Assembly (NCBI RefSeq): GCF_014642855.1
Contig: NZ_BMJB01000001.1
Coordinates: 1 to 64,000 of the forward strand
DNA from: Edaphobacter acidisoli
Lineage (GTDB): Bacteria > Acidobacteriota > Terriglobia > Terriglobales > Acidobacteriaceae
Direction of reading: 5' to 3'
DNA length: 64,000 nt
The position numbers and the translations under genes are program-made. This document shows positions 35,054-44,839 of this stretch, in pieces (position 1 is the stretch's first letter; every line of letters begins with the position of its first letter). Under the pieces are notes generated by a model. That model did not search any database. It was not told where the DNA came from and saw only the letters and a program-made list of their open reading frames with translations.

Positions 35054-36088
35054 TTACTTTGCGTTGAATGCGTCGGATGCGTGGTTCATCTCTTCGGCGC
35101 TGGCTGCGCGTGGGAGCAGAATGACGCGGTAACGGAACGTTGTGCTTTGGCCCTTGTTCAACGAGAAGTTGAATGGCTGGGCGTTTTTGTCGAAGATGCT
35201 TCGGCCTAGGGGATTGGCTGCGAACAGGCCGTAGCCGCGTGCGTGCCAGTAGGTTGGGTAGCCGGGGTTGCCGGTGTGGTCGAGGATGGCGATGGTCTCG
35301 ACGTGATCGCCGGTGTGGCCGGTCAGCAGACACCAGCGGCCGCGCGTGGACCAGACCGCATCGCCTTTGACGCCTTCGCTGGTCAGGTAGACGCCGGTTG
35401 CGCCGGGCATCGTTGACGACACCTTTGTCTCGTGTCCGTTTGCGTCGGTGAAGGTGCCACCCTTCTCGGTCGGGGATTCGAGGAAGTGTGCCACGCGGAT
35501 GCCGAGCACGCCCTCTTTGTCGTCGTTGAAGACGACGTGGTCGAGCGCGGTCAGCGTGGTGGTGCGGTCGATGATGCGCTCGTCGCCTTTGCGGCGGAAG
35601 ACGTAGCGCGTTGTTTCGTTGAGCAGGTTTTGGCCATTGCCTGCGGTCCATACGGAATCGACGACGAGCACGCCTTCGTCAGCGCCGCTCTTTGCGGAGA
35701 CGATCTTCAGGAAGTGGATTGTGCCCATCTTGGGACGTCTCGCGGCGGGGATTGCGTCGGAGTTGTTCCAGAAGTCGAAGCCGTTGACGTTGCCGTAGTT
35801 GAACCACATGCCTGCGTGGTGAGGATGGTCGGTGCGCTCGCCGGGGCGCGGTTCGAGCGGATAGCCGCGGGTGACGGTGACGCCGTCGGACGAGATTAAC
35901 GGATAGAGCACCGGCTTTTTGAGTATGGTGGGCCAGATGAGCGAGGTGAATGGCTTGCCGTCGATGGTGATGTCGACGCGCTGGTGTGCTTCGTCTGAGA
36001 CGACCTGCACGCCACTCGCGGCCTTGGCGATGAGGCTGCTGCCCAGTCCGAAGCCAGCAACCAGGCAGCAGAGAAGCAGACTACGCAT
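35054..36088 (-). CDS. Secreted PmoA/DUF6807-like protein
   Basis: The 344-residue protein has a signal peptide (residues 1-23) and matches the DUF6807 (PmoA) group found with oxidoreductases of sugar metabolism. Features are RTDHPHHAGMWFNYGNVNGFDFWNN, ILDHTGNPGYPTYWHARGYGLFAANPLG and FRYRVILLPR. Despite the name it is not methane monooxygenase. It overlaps the upstream oxidoreductase gene by 8 bases, so they form one operon. The exact substrate is unknown. Confidence 0.8.
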   Translation of the reverse strand: MRSLLLCCLVAGFGLGSSLIAKAASGVQVVSDEAHQRVDITIDGKPFTSLIWPTILKKPVLYPLISSDGVTVTRGYPLEPRPGERTDHPHHAGMWFNYGNVNGFDFWNNSDAIPAARRPKMGTIHFLKIVSAKSGADEGVLVVDSVWTAGNGQNLLNETTRYVFRRKGDERIIDRTTTLTALDHVVFNDDKEGVLGIRVAHFLESPTEKGGTFTDANGHETKVSSTMPGATGVYLTSEGVKGDAVWSTRGRWCLLTGHTGDHVETIAILDHTGNPGYPTYWHARGYGLFAANPLGRSIFDKNAQPFNFSLNKGQSTTFRYRVILLPRAASAEEMNHASDAFNAK

Positions 36089-37427
36089 GGACCTTGCCTC
36101 CTACGAGCACCTGCTGCGTCTTGTCGTCGAACGTCACCTTCTCACCGGTCTGGATGGCCGCGATGTTCATGCAGAGCGCGATGGAGTGGCTGTAGCCTGC
36201 TTCGATGCTGGCGTTCGGCGTCTTGCGCGAGCGGACGCACTCCATCCAGTTGCGCATGTTGGCTGAGGTTTCGGGGTCGGCGTGGGTGTTGGCGTCGGTT
36301 GAGACAGCCTCGGTTTTTTCGAGCAGCGAGAAGCTTTCGAGCAGGTTGGGCTGCATGTGCATCTCCGCAGCGGACCTTGCGGTGAGGCCGCCGGTTGGAG
36401 TGACGGCCTGCTTCGACATGTCGAGCATGCCGCCGTTGGAGTAGTAGAGCTCTTTCACGCCGCCGGCCGAGTTGGTGAACCGGGAGGTGTACTGGACTTG
36501 AAATCCCTTCGAGAGGTCGTCGAGCGGGCCGTAGTCGAAGACCGCGGTCATCGTGTCCCAGTTGTGGCGGCCGTCTTTCCAGAGATAGATGCCGCCGTTG
36601 GCGACGACGCTGCGCGGGTGGGGCAGGCCGGTGAACCAGTGCACGGTGTCGATCTGGTGGACGAGCCACTGGTCGGGGATGCCTGAGGAGTATGGCCAGA
36701 AGAGGCGGAACTCGAGGTACTTCCGCGCGTTGAATGGCTCATACGGACGGTTCATCAGGTAGCGCTTCCAGTCGGTGTCTGCTTCTTTGAGAAGGGGGAC
36801 GACATCGGGACGGCGCCAGCGGCCGGGCTGGTTGACGTTCCAGGTCATCTCCACCATGACGATGTCGCCGAACTTGCCGGACTGGATGTACTCGTAGGCT
36901 TTCTGGTAGCTGGGAGTGCTGCGGCGCTGTGTGCCGACCTGCACGATCCTGCCTGTTTTGTGGACGGCTGCGCGGAATGTGCGCGCGTCTTCCATGGTGT
37001 GGGCGGTTGGCTTTTCGACGTAGGCATCACGACCGGCGTTGACGGCCTCGGTGCCGTGCATGGCGTGTTGGAAGTCTGCCGTGGCGACGAGCACCGCGTC
37101 GACGTCCTTGCGGGCGTAGAGCTCGTCGTTGTTGCGGACGGGCGTTACGGCGCTGCCGCTGAGTTTCTGGATGTAAGCTGCGCCCTCTTCGCGGCGGCGA
37201 TTCCAGATGTCGGAGACGGCGACGAGCTCGAAGTTCAGGTCCTTCGAGTTCTGCAGGAAGGCGGGGATCAGCGCGCCCTTCATGCGGTCTCCGCAGCCCA
37301 CGACGCCCACCTGGACACGGTCGTTTGCGCCAACGACTTTGGCGTAGCTGCGTGCGTCCATCGAAGCGGCAGCCAGCGCCGCTCCGCCCATCTTCAAGAA
37401 GTCCCTGCGGTTTGCATCCAGTGCCAT
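36081..37427 (-). CDS. Tat-exported Gfo/Idh/MocA family oxidoreductase
   Basis: The 448-residue protein begins with a twin-arginine-type signal (NRRDFLKMGGAALAAAS), then a Rossmann domain (VGVVGCGDRMKGALIPAF) and the Gfo/Idh/MocA catalytic domain (VEKPTAHT with the conserved Lys near residue 135, then the C-terminal sheet). These enzymes oxidise sugars or cyclitols with a tightly held NAD(P). Its operon partner is the PmoA-like protein, so the pair probably acts on a carbohydrate outside the cytoplasm. GGAGGA precedes the start. Confidence 0.9.
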   Translation of the reverse strand: MALDANRRDFLKMGGAALAAASMDARSYAKVVGANDRVQVGVVGCGDRMKGALIPAFLQNSKDLNFELVAVSDIWNRRREEGAAYIQKLSGSAVTPVRNNDELYARKDVDAVLVATADFQHAMHGTEAVNAGRDAYVEKPTAHTMEDARTFRAAVHKTGRIVQVGTQRRSTPSYQKAYEYIQSGKFGDIVMVEMTWNVNQPGRWRRPDVVPLLKEADTDWKRYLMNRPYEPFNARKYLEFRLFWPYSSGIPDQWLVHQIDTVHWFTGLPHPRSVVANGGIYLWKDGRHNWDTMTAVFDYGPLDDLSKGFQVQYTSRFTNSAGGVKELYYSNGGMLDMSKQAVTPTGGLTARSAAEMHMQPNLLESFSLLEKTEAVSTDANTHADPETSANMRNWMECVRSRKTPNASIEAGYSHSIALCMNIAAIQTGEKVTFDDKTQQVLVGGKVHA

Positions 37428-37599
37428 GGGTCGCTCTTCCTCCTGTGTTGGTCCTACGTCTTGTTTGGAATTGCTAGAAGAAACATGTTCGATGTGCGAA
37501 CGAAGTGTACACGAGCAAAAAGAGGTCTGGCCAATATTTTGAAGATTTATCGTCTGGGCTTCTCAGGTTTCTTCGTTTTCCGGCCGATAGGCGCGTTAT

Positions 37600-38172
37600 A
37601 TGTCCTTGAAGACCCTCTTCCTCATTGCATGCGCTGCGTTGGTTGCGCTTTTTGCTCCAGTGACGCTCAGCGCCACCCCTTTTACTTATGCGCTCACGTT
37701 AACGCCGGACCTGTACTCGTCCTGGGGTGGTACGGGCGTACTGACGCTGGCCAGCGCGCCGTCGGCGAATGGGGTCTCGGTCTATTCCGAACGTGCAGGC
37801 ACGCTGCAGGATGTGTCGTTCGCTATGGATGGCGAGACGTTTACGATGGCGGAAAATACTGGCGACACGATAGTGCGCTTCATCGATGGGCAACTCGATG
37901 ACATTGTCTATTCTGCGCTGGTTGGCAGCGACCGCACGTTGTTTATGCTCGACACGACGAATGTTTATGGCTTCTTCAATATTGACGACGGCATTGCTTC
38001 TTTCGGGACGATTTCGGCCAGGCCGGAGAACCTTGCCGCTTCCTCATCCGCTCCAGTTTCGGAGCCTGCTTCTCTGTTTCTCTTCGGGACGGGGCTGTTT
38101 CTGAGCATCGGCCTGCTCTACCGGATGAATTCGCCGCGGTTTTCCAGCAAAGTTCACCAGCCGGAGGCGTAA
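37600..38172 (+). CDS. PEP-CTERM-like surface protein
   Basis: The 190-residue protein has an N-terminal signal peptide (residues 1-25) and a C-terminal VSEPASLFLFGTGLFLSIGLL followed by YRMN. That is the PEP-CTERM layout of short motif, helix and basic end, with the motif as SEPAS. Such proteins are processed by an exosortase. No exosortase gene lies nearby. The middle is of unknown function. Confidence 0.65.
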   Translation: MSLKTLFLIACAALVALFAPVTLSATPFTYALTLTPDLYSSWGGTGVLTLASAPSANGVSVYSERAGTLQDVSFAMDGETFTMAENTGDTIVRFIDGQLDDIVYSALVGSDRTLFMLDTTNVYGFFNIDDGIASFGTISARPENLAASSSAPVSEPASLFLFGTGLFLSIGLLYRMNSPRFSSKVHQPEA

Positions 38173-38205
38173 TTCCGGCTGCGAGGATGCGGCTACAATC
38201 GTCAG

Positions 38206-40119
38206 ATGGGCCGTATCCGTGTTCTGTCTGATGTTGTGGCGAATCAGATCGCTGCAGGTGAGGTCGTAGAACGGCCTGCCTCGGTGGTTAAGGAGCTGCT
38301 GGAAAACTCGCTCGACGCGCAGGCGACACGGATTCGCGTGGAGGTCGAGGGCGGTGGGCGGAAGCTCATCCGCATCGTCGACAATGGCCACGGCATGGGC
38401 AAGGATGACGCGTTGCTAGCCTTCGAGCGCCACGCTACTTCGAAGCTGCGGACTTCGGACGATTTGCTCTCGATTGCGACGCTTGGTTTTCGCGGCGAGG
38501 CTTTGCCCAGCATTGCGAGCGTCTCGCGGCTGCTGCTGGAGACGCGGCTGGCGGAGGAGGCTTCCGGAACGCTGGTCGATATTGCCGGTGGCAAGATCAT
38601 CCGCGTTGACGATGCGGGCCTGCCTGTGGGGACGACGATCGCTATCCGCGATCTCTTCTTCAATACACCTGCGCGGCGCAAGTTTCTGAAGGCTGAGCAG
38701 ACGGAGCTGGCGCACATTGCTGCCCTGGTGACGCACTACGCGCTTGCGCATCCGGAGAAGCACTTTGAGCTGCACAGCGCGACGCAGGCCTTGCTGATTG
38801 CGCCGTCGGTTGCTACTGCTGCCGACCGGCTGTTTCAGATATTCGGAAAAGATGCGGCGAATGCGATGATCTCTGTTACGGCGGAGATGGACTTCACGCG
38901 CGCTGGTGTGCCGGAGCCTCCGCCGTGGAAGCGTGACGAGGATTACACGCCACCTGATCCGGGATATCTGCGGATTACCGGATTTGTCTCGAAGCCAGAG
39001 TTGCAGAAGCTCAATCGCAACTCGATCTATATCTTTGTGAATCGGCGACTGGTGCGCGACAAGCTGATTCTGCACGCGCTGACGGAGGCGTACCGCAATA
39101 TCATTCCGCCGACTTCGTTTCCTGTGGTGCTGCTGTTTCTGGAGATGCCCGCGCAGGAGGTGGATGTGAATGTGCATCCGGCCAAGACCGAGGTACGGTT
39201 TCGCCAGTCCACCTTTGTGCATGACTTTGTGCGCGATACGGTGCGCGCCACGTTGATGGAGGCGCGACCCGTGGCCAGCTTCGCGACGGCGCTGCACAAT
39301 TCACCGCATGCCAGCGCTTCGCTGATGCTCGATGTGAGTCCGCTGCCTGGCGGGCCTGAGCCGCCAGTCTTTGATCCGAACCTGCCTCAGCAGGCGTTCG
39401 CGGCTGAGGATGGGGATAGCTTCGATCTTGCCGCTTCGATTGTCCCTGAATCACCGGGACGCATTGCGTTTCCTGAGACGCAGATTCCTGTTGGGTATGA
39501 TGCGGCTCCGTCTCCGGATGAAGGTGAGACGCTGAATGCGCTGGCGACGCTCAAGCCGCTGGGTCAACTTCGCGATTCGTTCATTCTTGCGGTGAACGAT
39601 GAGGGGCTTTGGATTGTGGATCAGCATGTTGCGCATGAGCGTGTGCTCTTTGAAAAGATTCTCCGTGAGCGCGAGGTGGAGAAAGTGCAGCGTCAGCGGC
39701 TGTTGATGCCCGTGCTGGTCGATCTGCTGCCCGCGCAGATGATCTCGTTTGCGCGGCTGGCCGATGAGCTGGAGCGCAATGGCTTCGAGGCTGAGCCGTT
39801 CGGACCGCACACGATCGCGATCAAGGCTGCTCCGGTGGGGCTTGAAGGGCGCGAGATGGAGCGGATGCTGGAGGAGGTGCTCGGCGTGCCGGACCGTGAG
39901 CAGCAGGCGGAGAACGCAGAGGCGCGCCGCCATCGCATCGCCGCCAGCATTGCGTGTCATGCAGCGATCAAGATCAATACGCCGCTGGAACCGACCAAGG
40001 TCGATTGGCTGCTGCGAGAGCTGGCGAAGACGGAGCATCCGACCAGTTGTCCGCACGGTCGTCCGATTGCTTTGCGTTATTCGCATAAAGATATTCAGCG
40101 TGCTTTTCATCGCATTTGA
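38206..40119 (+). CDS. mutL: DNA mismatch repair protein MutL
   Basis: MutL couples mismatch recognition by MutS to strand removal. The 637-residue protein has the GHKL ATPase motifs ELLENSLDA, DNGHGM and GFRGEALPSIAS, and a C-terminal domain with DQHVAHERVLFEK and SCPHGRP. The DQHxxxE motif marks the nicking endonuclease type, expected in bacteria without MutH. A TACAAT lies 6 nt before the ATG with no Shine-Dalgarno, so translation is probably leaderless. It is followed by the winged-helix gene. Confidence 0.96.
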   Translation: MGRIRVLSDVVANQIAAGEVVERPASVVKELLENSLDAQATRIRVEVEGGGRKLIRIVDNGHGMGKDDALLAFERHATSKLRTSDDLLSIATLGFRGEALPSIASVSRLLLETRLAEEASGTLVDIAGGKIIRVDDAGLPVGTTIAIRDLFFNTPARRKFLKAEQTELAHIAALVTHYALAHPEKHFELHSATQALLIAPSVATAADRLFQIFGKDAANAMISVTAEMDFTRAGVPEPPPWKRDEDYTPPDPGYLRITGFVSKPELQKLNRNSIYIFVNRRLVRDKLILHALTEAYRNIIPPTSFPVVLLFLEMPAQEVDVNVHPAKTEVRFRQSTFVHDFVRDTVRATLMEARPVASFATALHNSPHASASLMLDVSPLPGGPEPPVFDPNLPQQAFAAEDGDSFDLAASIVPESPGRIAFPETQIPVGYDAAPSPDEGETLNALATLKPLGQLRDSFILAVNDEGLWIVDQHVAHERVLFEKILREREVEKVQRQRLLMPVLVDLLPAQMISFARLADELERNGFEAEPFGPHTIAIKAAPVGLEGREMERMLEEVLGVPDREQQAENAEARRHRIAASIACHAAIKINTPLEPTKVDWLLRELAKTEHPTSCPHGRPIALRYSHKDIQRAFHRI

Positions 40120-40298
40120 CGGGACTGCGCTGTGCCTGGCTCTCTCTCACCTTAGTTGCTGGTATCCTTGAAGCAGGACATCGAGCGCGTATGACGTGTC
40201 GCGCATCCTTCGAATGAAGTCCAGAGATTGAACGCTCTCAGGCCCAGGCGTGAGAGGGCTGTTGTGTGCGGACGCACCTCCAGCAGGAAGGCAACACC

Positions 40299-42443
40299 TT
40301 GAGTAACCCGAGCACTCCCACGGCCAGCCAACTGGTCTCTACGCGCCTTGCGCACTGGCACCAGGATGCGAAGCCCATCCTGACGATCAATATGCTGCGC
40401 GACTGGCTGCATGCATCCGGCCTGGTGCTGTTTACGCCACGGACGACGCAATTACCTGCGCCTGCGCCATCTTTAGTCGAGGCTACGCTGGGCTCTGCGC
40501 AGGCCACACCTACGTCGGGGGATATGGAGCATGCACGGAGCCTGCTGGTGCGTCTGATCGCCGATGGCGCAGCAGTGCCGTTGAATTTGCTGGGCAGCCA
40601 TACGGGTGCGGGTACGGATACGCCTGACTTTGTCGTTTCAGCCGCTGCGTTCCCGTACATTTTCACGCTGCGCGGAGACAAGATGTGGAAGCAGCCTCCT
40701 GCGATCAGCGGGGCAACTAAGGTCTCACCGCTGGCGCTGGCGACGTATAACCTGCTTGCGGAAAAGATCTCTCTGACCAGTTACGATCTCACGACGCTGC
40801 TCGGCAAAGAAGTGACCGAGGCGGCTGTTTTGCGCGCGTTGACGGAGCTTTGGCAGCATCTGCGTGTGCTGCCTATTCTGCAGCCCGATGGTGCGCCGAC
40901 GCAGTGGGAGCTTGCGACGACACGCTTTACGAAACAGATCAAGGCGGGAGTCAATGCGGGGCAGCCTACGGCGCTCTCTGCGTTGATTACGCTCTACCTC
41001 GGCCAGGCACTTGCTGCGACCGAAGACGAGATTGAGGTATTTCTTTCGCCGCTGGCTGCGCGCTCGCGTATTCGCGAAGTTGTTCATGCGCTGGTTGCAG
41101 CACGTCAGCTTGAGACGCTGGTGATTGAAGGCCGCACGCTGCTGCATGTAACAGGAGAGACACCGCAGTTCATCGCAGCGGAGATTCCAGCCGTTGAGCC
41201 TGTCGAGATGATCGCTGTGGCAGCGGAAGCGGCGGGAGATTCGGCCGAGGCAGGCGAGCGCATCTCGAAGTTTGTTCCGAAACCACGGAAGACTGGGACA
41301 GGATTTGTAGCGAGGCCGCGGCCAGCGCAGACTGCGAGACCTGAGGAGCGCGAGCGCCGTCCATTCCGCCGCGATGCGTCGAACTTCACGAAGCCGTGGG
41401 AGGAAGAGAAGCGGCGTCCGAAGCGTGAGGAAGATGTTCGCCGCCCGAAGTCGTATTACAAGATGCTGGATGAGCAGGCAGAGACCGGTGATGCGGCGCA
41501 GCCTGCGTCGCGCGAGGGTTTCAAGCGCGAGCAGCGTGAGTTTAAAGGAGAAGAGAAGCGTCCGCGCTTTGACCGTAAGCCATCGTTTGGTCGTAAGCCG
41601 GCGTATGGAGATCGGTCATCGGCCAGCGGAAAGCCATCGTTTGATCGTAGGCCGAAATTTGCAGACAGGCCGCCACGTGAGGGTAAGCCTTCGTTTGGCC
41701 GCAAGCCGCCATTTGCGGGCAAACCGTCGCGTGAAGATAGGCCGTCATTTGATCGCAAGCCAAAATTCGCAGACAGGCCGCCGCGAGAGGGTAAGCCGTC
41801 ATTTGGTCGCAAGCCGAAGTTTGAAGATCGGCCGCCGCGTGAGGGTAAAGGTTCGTTTGGCCGCAAGCCGCCATTTGCGGGCAAACCGTCGCGTGAAGGT
41901 AAGCCGTCATTTGATCGCAAGCCAAAATTTGCAGGCAGATCGTCGCGTGAAGACAGGCCTTCGTTTGATCGCAAGCCGCGGCAGGATGGCAGCCGTCCTA
42001 CCCCGCGACGGGATTTTTCGCGAACCGAGGGTTTCCGGCGTGAGGAGCAGGGCGAGCGCTCAGAGCAGCCACGCTTCCGCAAGTTCGATGCGCCGCGTAA
42101 GCCGCGACCTTTCTCATTGAAGCCACGGAGCAGCGAAGGCTCAGATGTTGGACAGCGCGAAGAAAAGCGCAGAGACTTCAAGCCCAGAAAGTTTGAAGGC
42201 AAGCCATTCGAGGGTGGCCGCGATAAGGCGAAAGGCTTTGGCAAACCATTTGAGGATCGCGCGGGTAAGCCGAAGAAGTTCGGTGGCAAGAAGCCCTTCG
42301 GCAAGACATCAGGACCTCGTACGGGTAAGCCTGGGTCATCGGCTCCATTCTTCAAGGGAAAACCTAGGGGTGGGAAAAAGCCCTTTGGTAAACGGCCGCC
42401 TGAGCGTAAATTCAAACCGGGGAAAGGTGAGTCTGCCGAATGA
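40299..42443 (+). CDS. AlkZ/YcaQ-like winged-helix protein with repetitive basic tail
   Basis: The N-terminal 310 residues resemble the winged-helix region of AlkZ/YcaQ-type DNA glycosylases ([20 protein letters not shown], then [17 protein letters not shown] and [10 protein letters not shown]). The full fold cannot be confirmed by eye. The remaining half is very basic and probably disordered: seven 18-residue units (consensus [18 protein letters not shown]) between 41577 and 41954, then more KPF/RKP repeats. Such tails bind nucleic acid. I choose TTG at 40299 because AGGAAGG lies 8 nt upstream; a GTG at 40266 is the alternative. The stop overlaps the cmk start (ATGA), and mutL is upstream. 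Confidence 0.65.
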   Translation: MSNPSTPTASQLVSTRLAHWHQDAKPILTINMLRDWLHASGLVLFTPRTTQLPAPAPSLVEATLGSAQATPTSGDMEHARSLLVRLIADGAAVPLNLLGSHTGAGTDTPDFVVSAAAFPYIFTLRGDKMWKQPPAISGATKVSPLALATYNLLAEKISLTSYDLTTLLGKEVTEAAVLRALTELWQHLRVLPILQPDGAPTQWELATTRFTKQIKAGVNAGQPTALSALITLYLGQALAATEDEIEVFLSPLAARSRIREVVHALVAARQLETLVIEGRTLLHVTGETPQFIAAEIPAVEPVEMIAVAAEAAGDSAEAGERISKFVPKPRKTGTGFVARPRPAQTARPEERERRPFRRDASNFTKPWEEEKRRPKREEDVRRPKSYYKMLDEQAETGDAAQPASREGFKREQREFKGEEKRPRFDRKPSFGRKPAYGDRSSASGKPSFDRRPKFADRPPREGKPSFGRKPPFAGKPSREDRPSFDRKPKFADRPPREGKPSFGRKPKFEDRPPREGKGSFGRKPPFAGKPSREGKPSFDRKPKFAGRSSREDRPSFDRKPRQDGSRPTPRRDFSRTEGFRREEQGERSEQPRFRKFDAPRKPRPFSLKPRSSEGSDVGQREEKRRDFKPRKFEGKPFEGGRDKAKGFGKPFEDRAGKPKKFGGKKPFGKTSGPRTGKPGSSAPFFKGKPRGGKKPFGKRPPERKFKPGKGESAE
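41577..41954 (+). repeat. Coding tandem repeat, 7 x 54 bp
   Basis: Seven in-frame 54-bp units encode 18 residues each, alternating two flavours: [15 protein letters not shown] and [15 protein letters not shown] types. Period and frame are preserved, so length variation between strains is likely. Confidence 0.85.
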
Positions 42444-43207
42444 GCGAGCCGAGCACGATAGACAGTTCCAGGCAGAGACGCCAACGGCCTGTCATCGCCA
42501 TTGACGGCCCGGCGGGCGCGGGCAAAAGTACTCTGGCTGCACATCTTGCGCGGCGGTTCGACTTTCTTAACCTTGAAACTGGGGCCATGTATAGGGCGCT
42601 TGCGCTCAAAGCCATCGAAAACGATCTTTCCTTTGATGAAGAGGCGCCTCTGCTTGCGTTGGCCGAGGGGACTACGATCACGCTGGAGCCGCAGCTTGAA
42701 GGTAATCGCGTTCTGCTGGATGGAGCCGATGTCTCGCGGCGTGTACGCGAAGCCGATGTTACTGCTGCTGCCTCGAAAGTCTCTGTCCATCCGCAAGTTC
42801 GCGCGTGGATGGTGCGTCAGCAGCGCACCCTGGGGGCAGCGGGGGGCGTGGTGATGGAAGGCCGAGATATCGGAACGGCGGTTTTTCCCGATGCTGAGGT
42901 GAAGATCTTTCTTGATGCTGCACCTGAAGTTCGCGGCAACCGGCGCTATCGCCAGACATTCGCCAATCCATCCAATGGGAACTCAGAGCGAACGGCTAGC
43001 CCTGCACTTACTGCAGAGCAACGCCAGGCGCAAGAGGCCATCCTGCGTGAGCTGAAGGAGCGGGACTATCGCGACCGTCACCGGGCCCAATCGCCGCTTC
43101 AACCGGCGACTGACGCCGTGATCCTTGATTCGACTGCGATGACGCTTGATGAGGTTCTGGGACGGGCGGAAGAGATCGTTCGCTCACACCTGCCGCCTTT
43201 GTCATAA
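42440..43207 (+). CDS. cmk: Cytidylate kinase
   Basis: CMP kinase phosphorylates CMP and dCMP with ATP. The 255-residue protein has the Walker A loop [14 protein letters not shown] near residue 22, [13 protein letters not shown] and [20 protein letters not shown]. It starts inside the stop codon of the winged-helix gene (ATGA overlap). That coupling suggests joint expression with mutL. Confidence 0.96.
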   Translation: MSEPSTIDSSRQRRQRPVIAIDGPAGAGKSTLAAHLARRFDFLNLETGAMYRALALKAIENDLSFDEEAPLLALAEGTTITLEPQLEGNRVLLDGADVSRRVREADVTAAASKVSVHPQVRAWMVRQQRTLGAAGGVVMEGRDIGTAVFPDAEVKIFLDAAPEVRGNRRYRQTFANPSNGNSERTASPALTAEQRQAQEAILRELKERDYRDRHRAQSPLQPATDAVILDSTAMTLDEVLGRAEEIVRSHLPPLS

Positions 43208-43541
43208 CTGCCGCGAAATCAAAGTATCCAGCGCTCAAGTGAATTCACAAATGAAGAACACCGCCCTTCTCTATGTGAGATGGGCAACAATACGCGCCAA
43301 ATCAGGGCAGCTCACCTTGCTTTCAATTTTTGAAAGCTCGTAAGTCCCTCGGTTTTCCGTAAGTTTCTCCTCGGATTGCACTATAAATTGTGCAATCTCA
43401 ACTAATTCCCAAAAAAAAATGCTTTCTGTGCTAACCTTCACACATCGTTTGAAACAAGTTGGTTTTCGCAATTGCTTCACTGTACGAACCCCGATTTGGA
43501 TCTAGCGGAAATTCATCAGCAACAACAAGGAAATAACGAAC
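43208..43541 (+). promoter_or_regulatory. Long AT-rich leader of the cold-shock gene
   Basis: This 334-nt gap is far more AT-rich than its surroundings. A perfect inverted repeat, GATTGCAC-N8-GTGCAATC, is at 43374-43397 with TATAAATT as its spacer. A nine-A run follows near 43411. Cold-shock genes usually have long leaders that refold at low temperature, which fits here. The palindrome with TATAAA at its centre could be a promoter with an operator. A minus-strand ORF here (43271-43480) resembles part of an HTH regulator but is doubtful. Confidence 0.5.
43374..43397. promoter_or_regulatory. Perfect inverted repeat, possible operator
   Basis: GATTGCAC and GTGCAATC flank TATAAATT. As DNA this suits a dimeric repressor covering a -10 region; as RNA it would form an 8-bp hairpin with an 8-nt loop. 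Confidence 0.5.
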
Positions 43542-43742
43542 ATGGAACAGGGAACAGTAAAGTGGTTCAACGATGCCAAGGGGTTTGGCTTTATCAGCCG
43601 TCAGAACGGCGAGGATGTGTTTGTGCACTACTCGGCGATCAACTCCAACGGCTTCAAGAGCCTTCAGGAAGGCCAGGCAGTGCAGTTCAACGTGGTGAAG
43701 GGACCCAAGGGTTGGCAGGCATCTGACGTCCAGCCTCTCTAA
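43542..43742 (+). CDS. Cold-shock domain protein
   Basis: The 66-residue CspA-like protein binds single-stranded RNA and DNA. It has both nucleic-acid motifs, KGFGFI (RNP1) and VFVHY (RNP2), within [24 protein letters not shown] lies about 9 nt before the ATG. Confidence 0.95.
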   Translation: MEQGTVKWFNDAKGFGFISRQNGEDVFVHYSAINSNGFKSLQEGQAVQFNVVKGPKGWQASDVQPL

Positions 43743-43843
43743 GTTCCGGTAAGCGAAAGGCATCACCCAGGTTTGGCGCTAGGGATGGCTATGGCTGTCC
43801 CTATGCGCATTTAACCTGCAATCGGCGCTTATTTCGTTTGAGC

Positions 43844-44767
43844 TCACGGTTGCGAGGGGATACCCATCTCCGGCAGTATCGTCGAGGTGGTTCGGAACTT
43901 GCGATAGTCCGAGTTGACCATTCGCACCGTGCCCTTGAAGTTGAAGAGCAGAAGCATTCGCGCTTCACCCTGCCCCTCGAACATCTCCGGCAGCCATACC
44001 TCGTTGTTGATCTTGGTCTGGGCCATGCTGAAGCTGGTGCCTTTATGGATGTTGATGACTAGTCCGGCGCCAATCTTGAACGCATTGACGAAGTGCCCCT
44101 CGGCCTTCACCAGTACGTGGTCCTGTTCGTCCACCCAGACCGTTCCGACCAGATCGCGGAAGACCGTCTCGGCTCTGTTTTTGGTCTTTGCTTTCGGGTC
44201 TCCTGTGTAATCGACCACAATCGTGTCGCGCCCGTTTAGTTTTATCCGACGCGGATTACTGAAGCTGCCAAGCTCAAGGATGCGTGACACCGTAATCTCA
44301 TCATTACCACGAGGATCGGTTGACTTGCCTTGCTGTTCGGCCTCCTCACGCTTCTTTTTGGCTTTGGCAATCTCTTTATTGAGCCTGTTGTTTTCTTTCT
44401 GCTGCTCTTTTGCGCTTAGGTCTTTTCCGTCTTTCTTCGTCAGGCGGGAGACCTCGACTCCCTCAACCCAGAAGACGTCGTACCCGCGTGTCTCGGTCTT
44501 CCTGATGCCATTGTGGCCGTCCGATTCCTGCTCGGTGACGGTCGAGTGGTAGATATAGTTCTTCTGGATGGCCTCGGCGGTCTTCTGCCTGGCCTCGACC
44601 TCATGCATTAGCGTGGGAATATCAGGCAGAGGACGCGTGTCTTCCGCAGCGGATGCCGGTTGATTCGCGGTATGTTGTGTTTGCGCCAGGGCACCCGTCA
44701 CTGGCCAGCAGAGCGCCAGAGTCAGTAGCACCGCACTGCGCGCGACTCTCTTCATATTTGTAAGCAT
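43844..44767 (-). CDS. Secreted protein, outer-membrane lipoprotein-sorting-like
   Basis: The 307-residue protein has a signal peptide (SAVLLTLALCWPVTGALAQ) and a beta-rich domain with YDVFWVEGVEVSRL, GRDTIVVDYTGDPKAKTKNR and TVWVDEQDHVLVKAEGHF. This is reminiscent of LolA/LolB-like or DUF4292-type folds found in acidobacterial exported proteins. The charged stretch at about residues 105-145 looks like a coiled coil. I start at the ATG at 44767; a longer upstream start would place codons in the stem-loop at 44787-44816. Exact function is unknown. Confidence 0.65.
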   Translation of the reverse strand: MLTNMKRVARSAVLLTLALCWPVTGALAQTQHTANQPASAAEDTRPLPDIPTLMHEVEARQKTAEAIQKNYIYHSTVTEQESDGHNGIRKTETRGYDVFWVEGVEVSRLTKKDGKDLSAKEQQKENNRLNKEIAKAKKKREEAEQQGKSTDPRGNDEITVSRILELGSFSNPRRIKLNGRDTIVVDYTGDPKAKTKNRAETVFRDLVGTVWVDEQDHVLVKAEGHFVNAFKIGAGLVINIHKGTSFSMAQTKINNEVWLPEMFEGQGEARMLLLFNFKGTVRMVNSDYRKFRTTSTILPEMGIPSQP

Positions 44768-44786
44768 AGTGCCTCTGGCAGACGAC

Positions 44787-44816
44787 GATGGCCCCGGAGG
44801 ATTGACCGGGGCCATC
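44787..44816 (-). terminator. Stem-loop after korB
   Basis: GATGGCCCCGG (44787-44797) pairs perfectly with 44806-44816 around an 8-nt loop. It lies 23 nt past the korB stop codon. There is no good T-run, so it may act as a Rho-independent-like block or as 3' protection. Confidence 0.55.
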
Positions 44817-44839
44817 ATTGAGTTGAATGAGGTTTGAGC

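Noticed and set aside
37428..37599. Possible small RNA or leader between the divergent oxidoreductase and PEP-CTERM genes
   Set aside because: I found no stable stem with a T-run and no convincing promoter pair by eye.
41577..41954. CRISPR-like array
   Set aside because: The 54-bp units are contiguous, have no unique spacers and keep a single reading frame inside a long gene.
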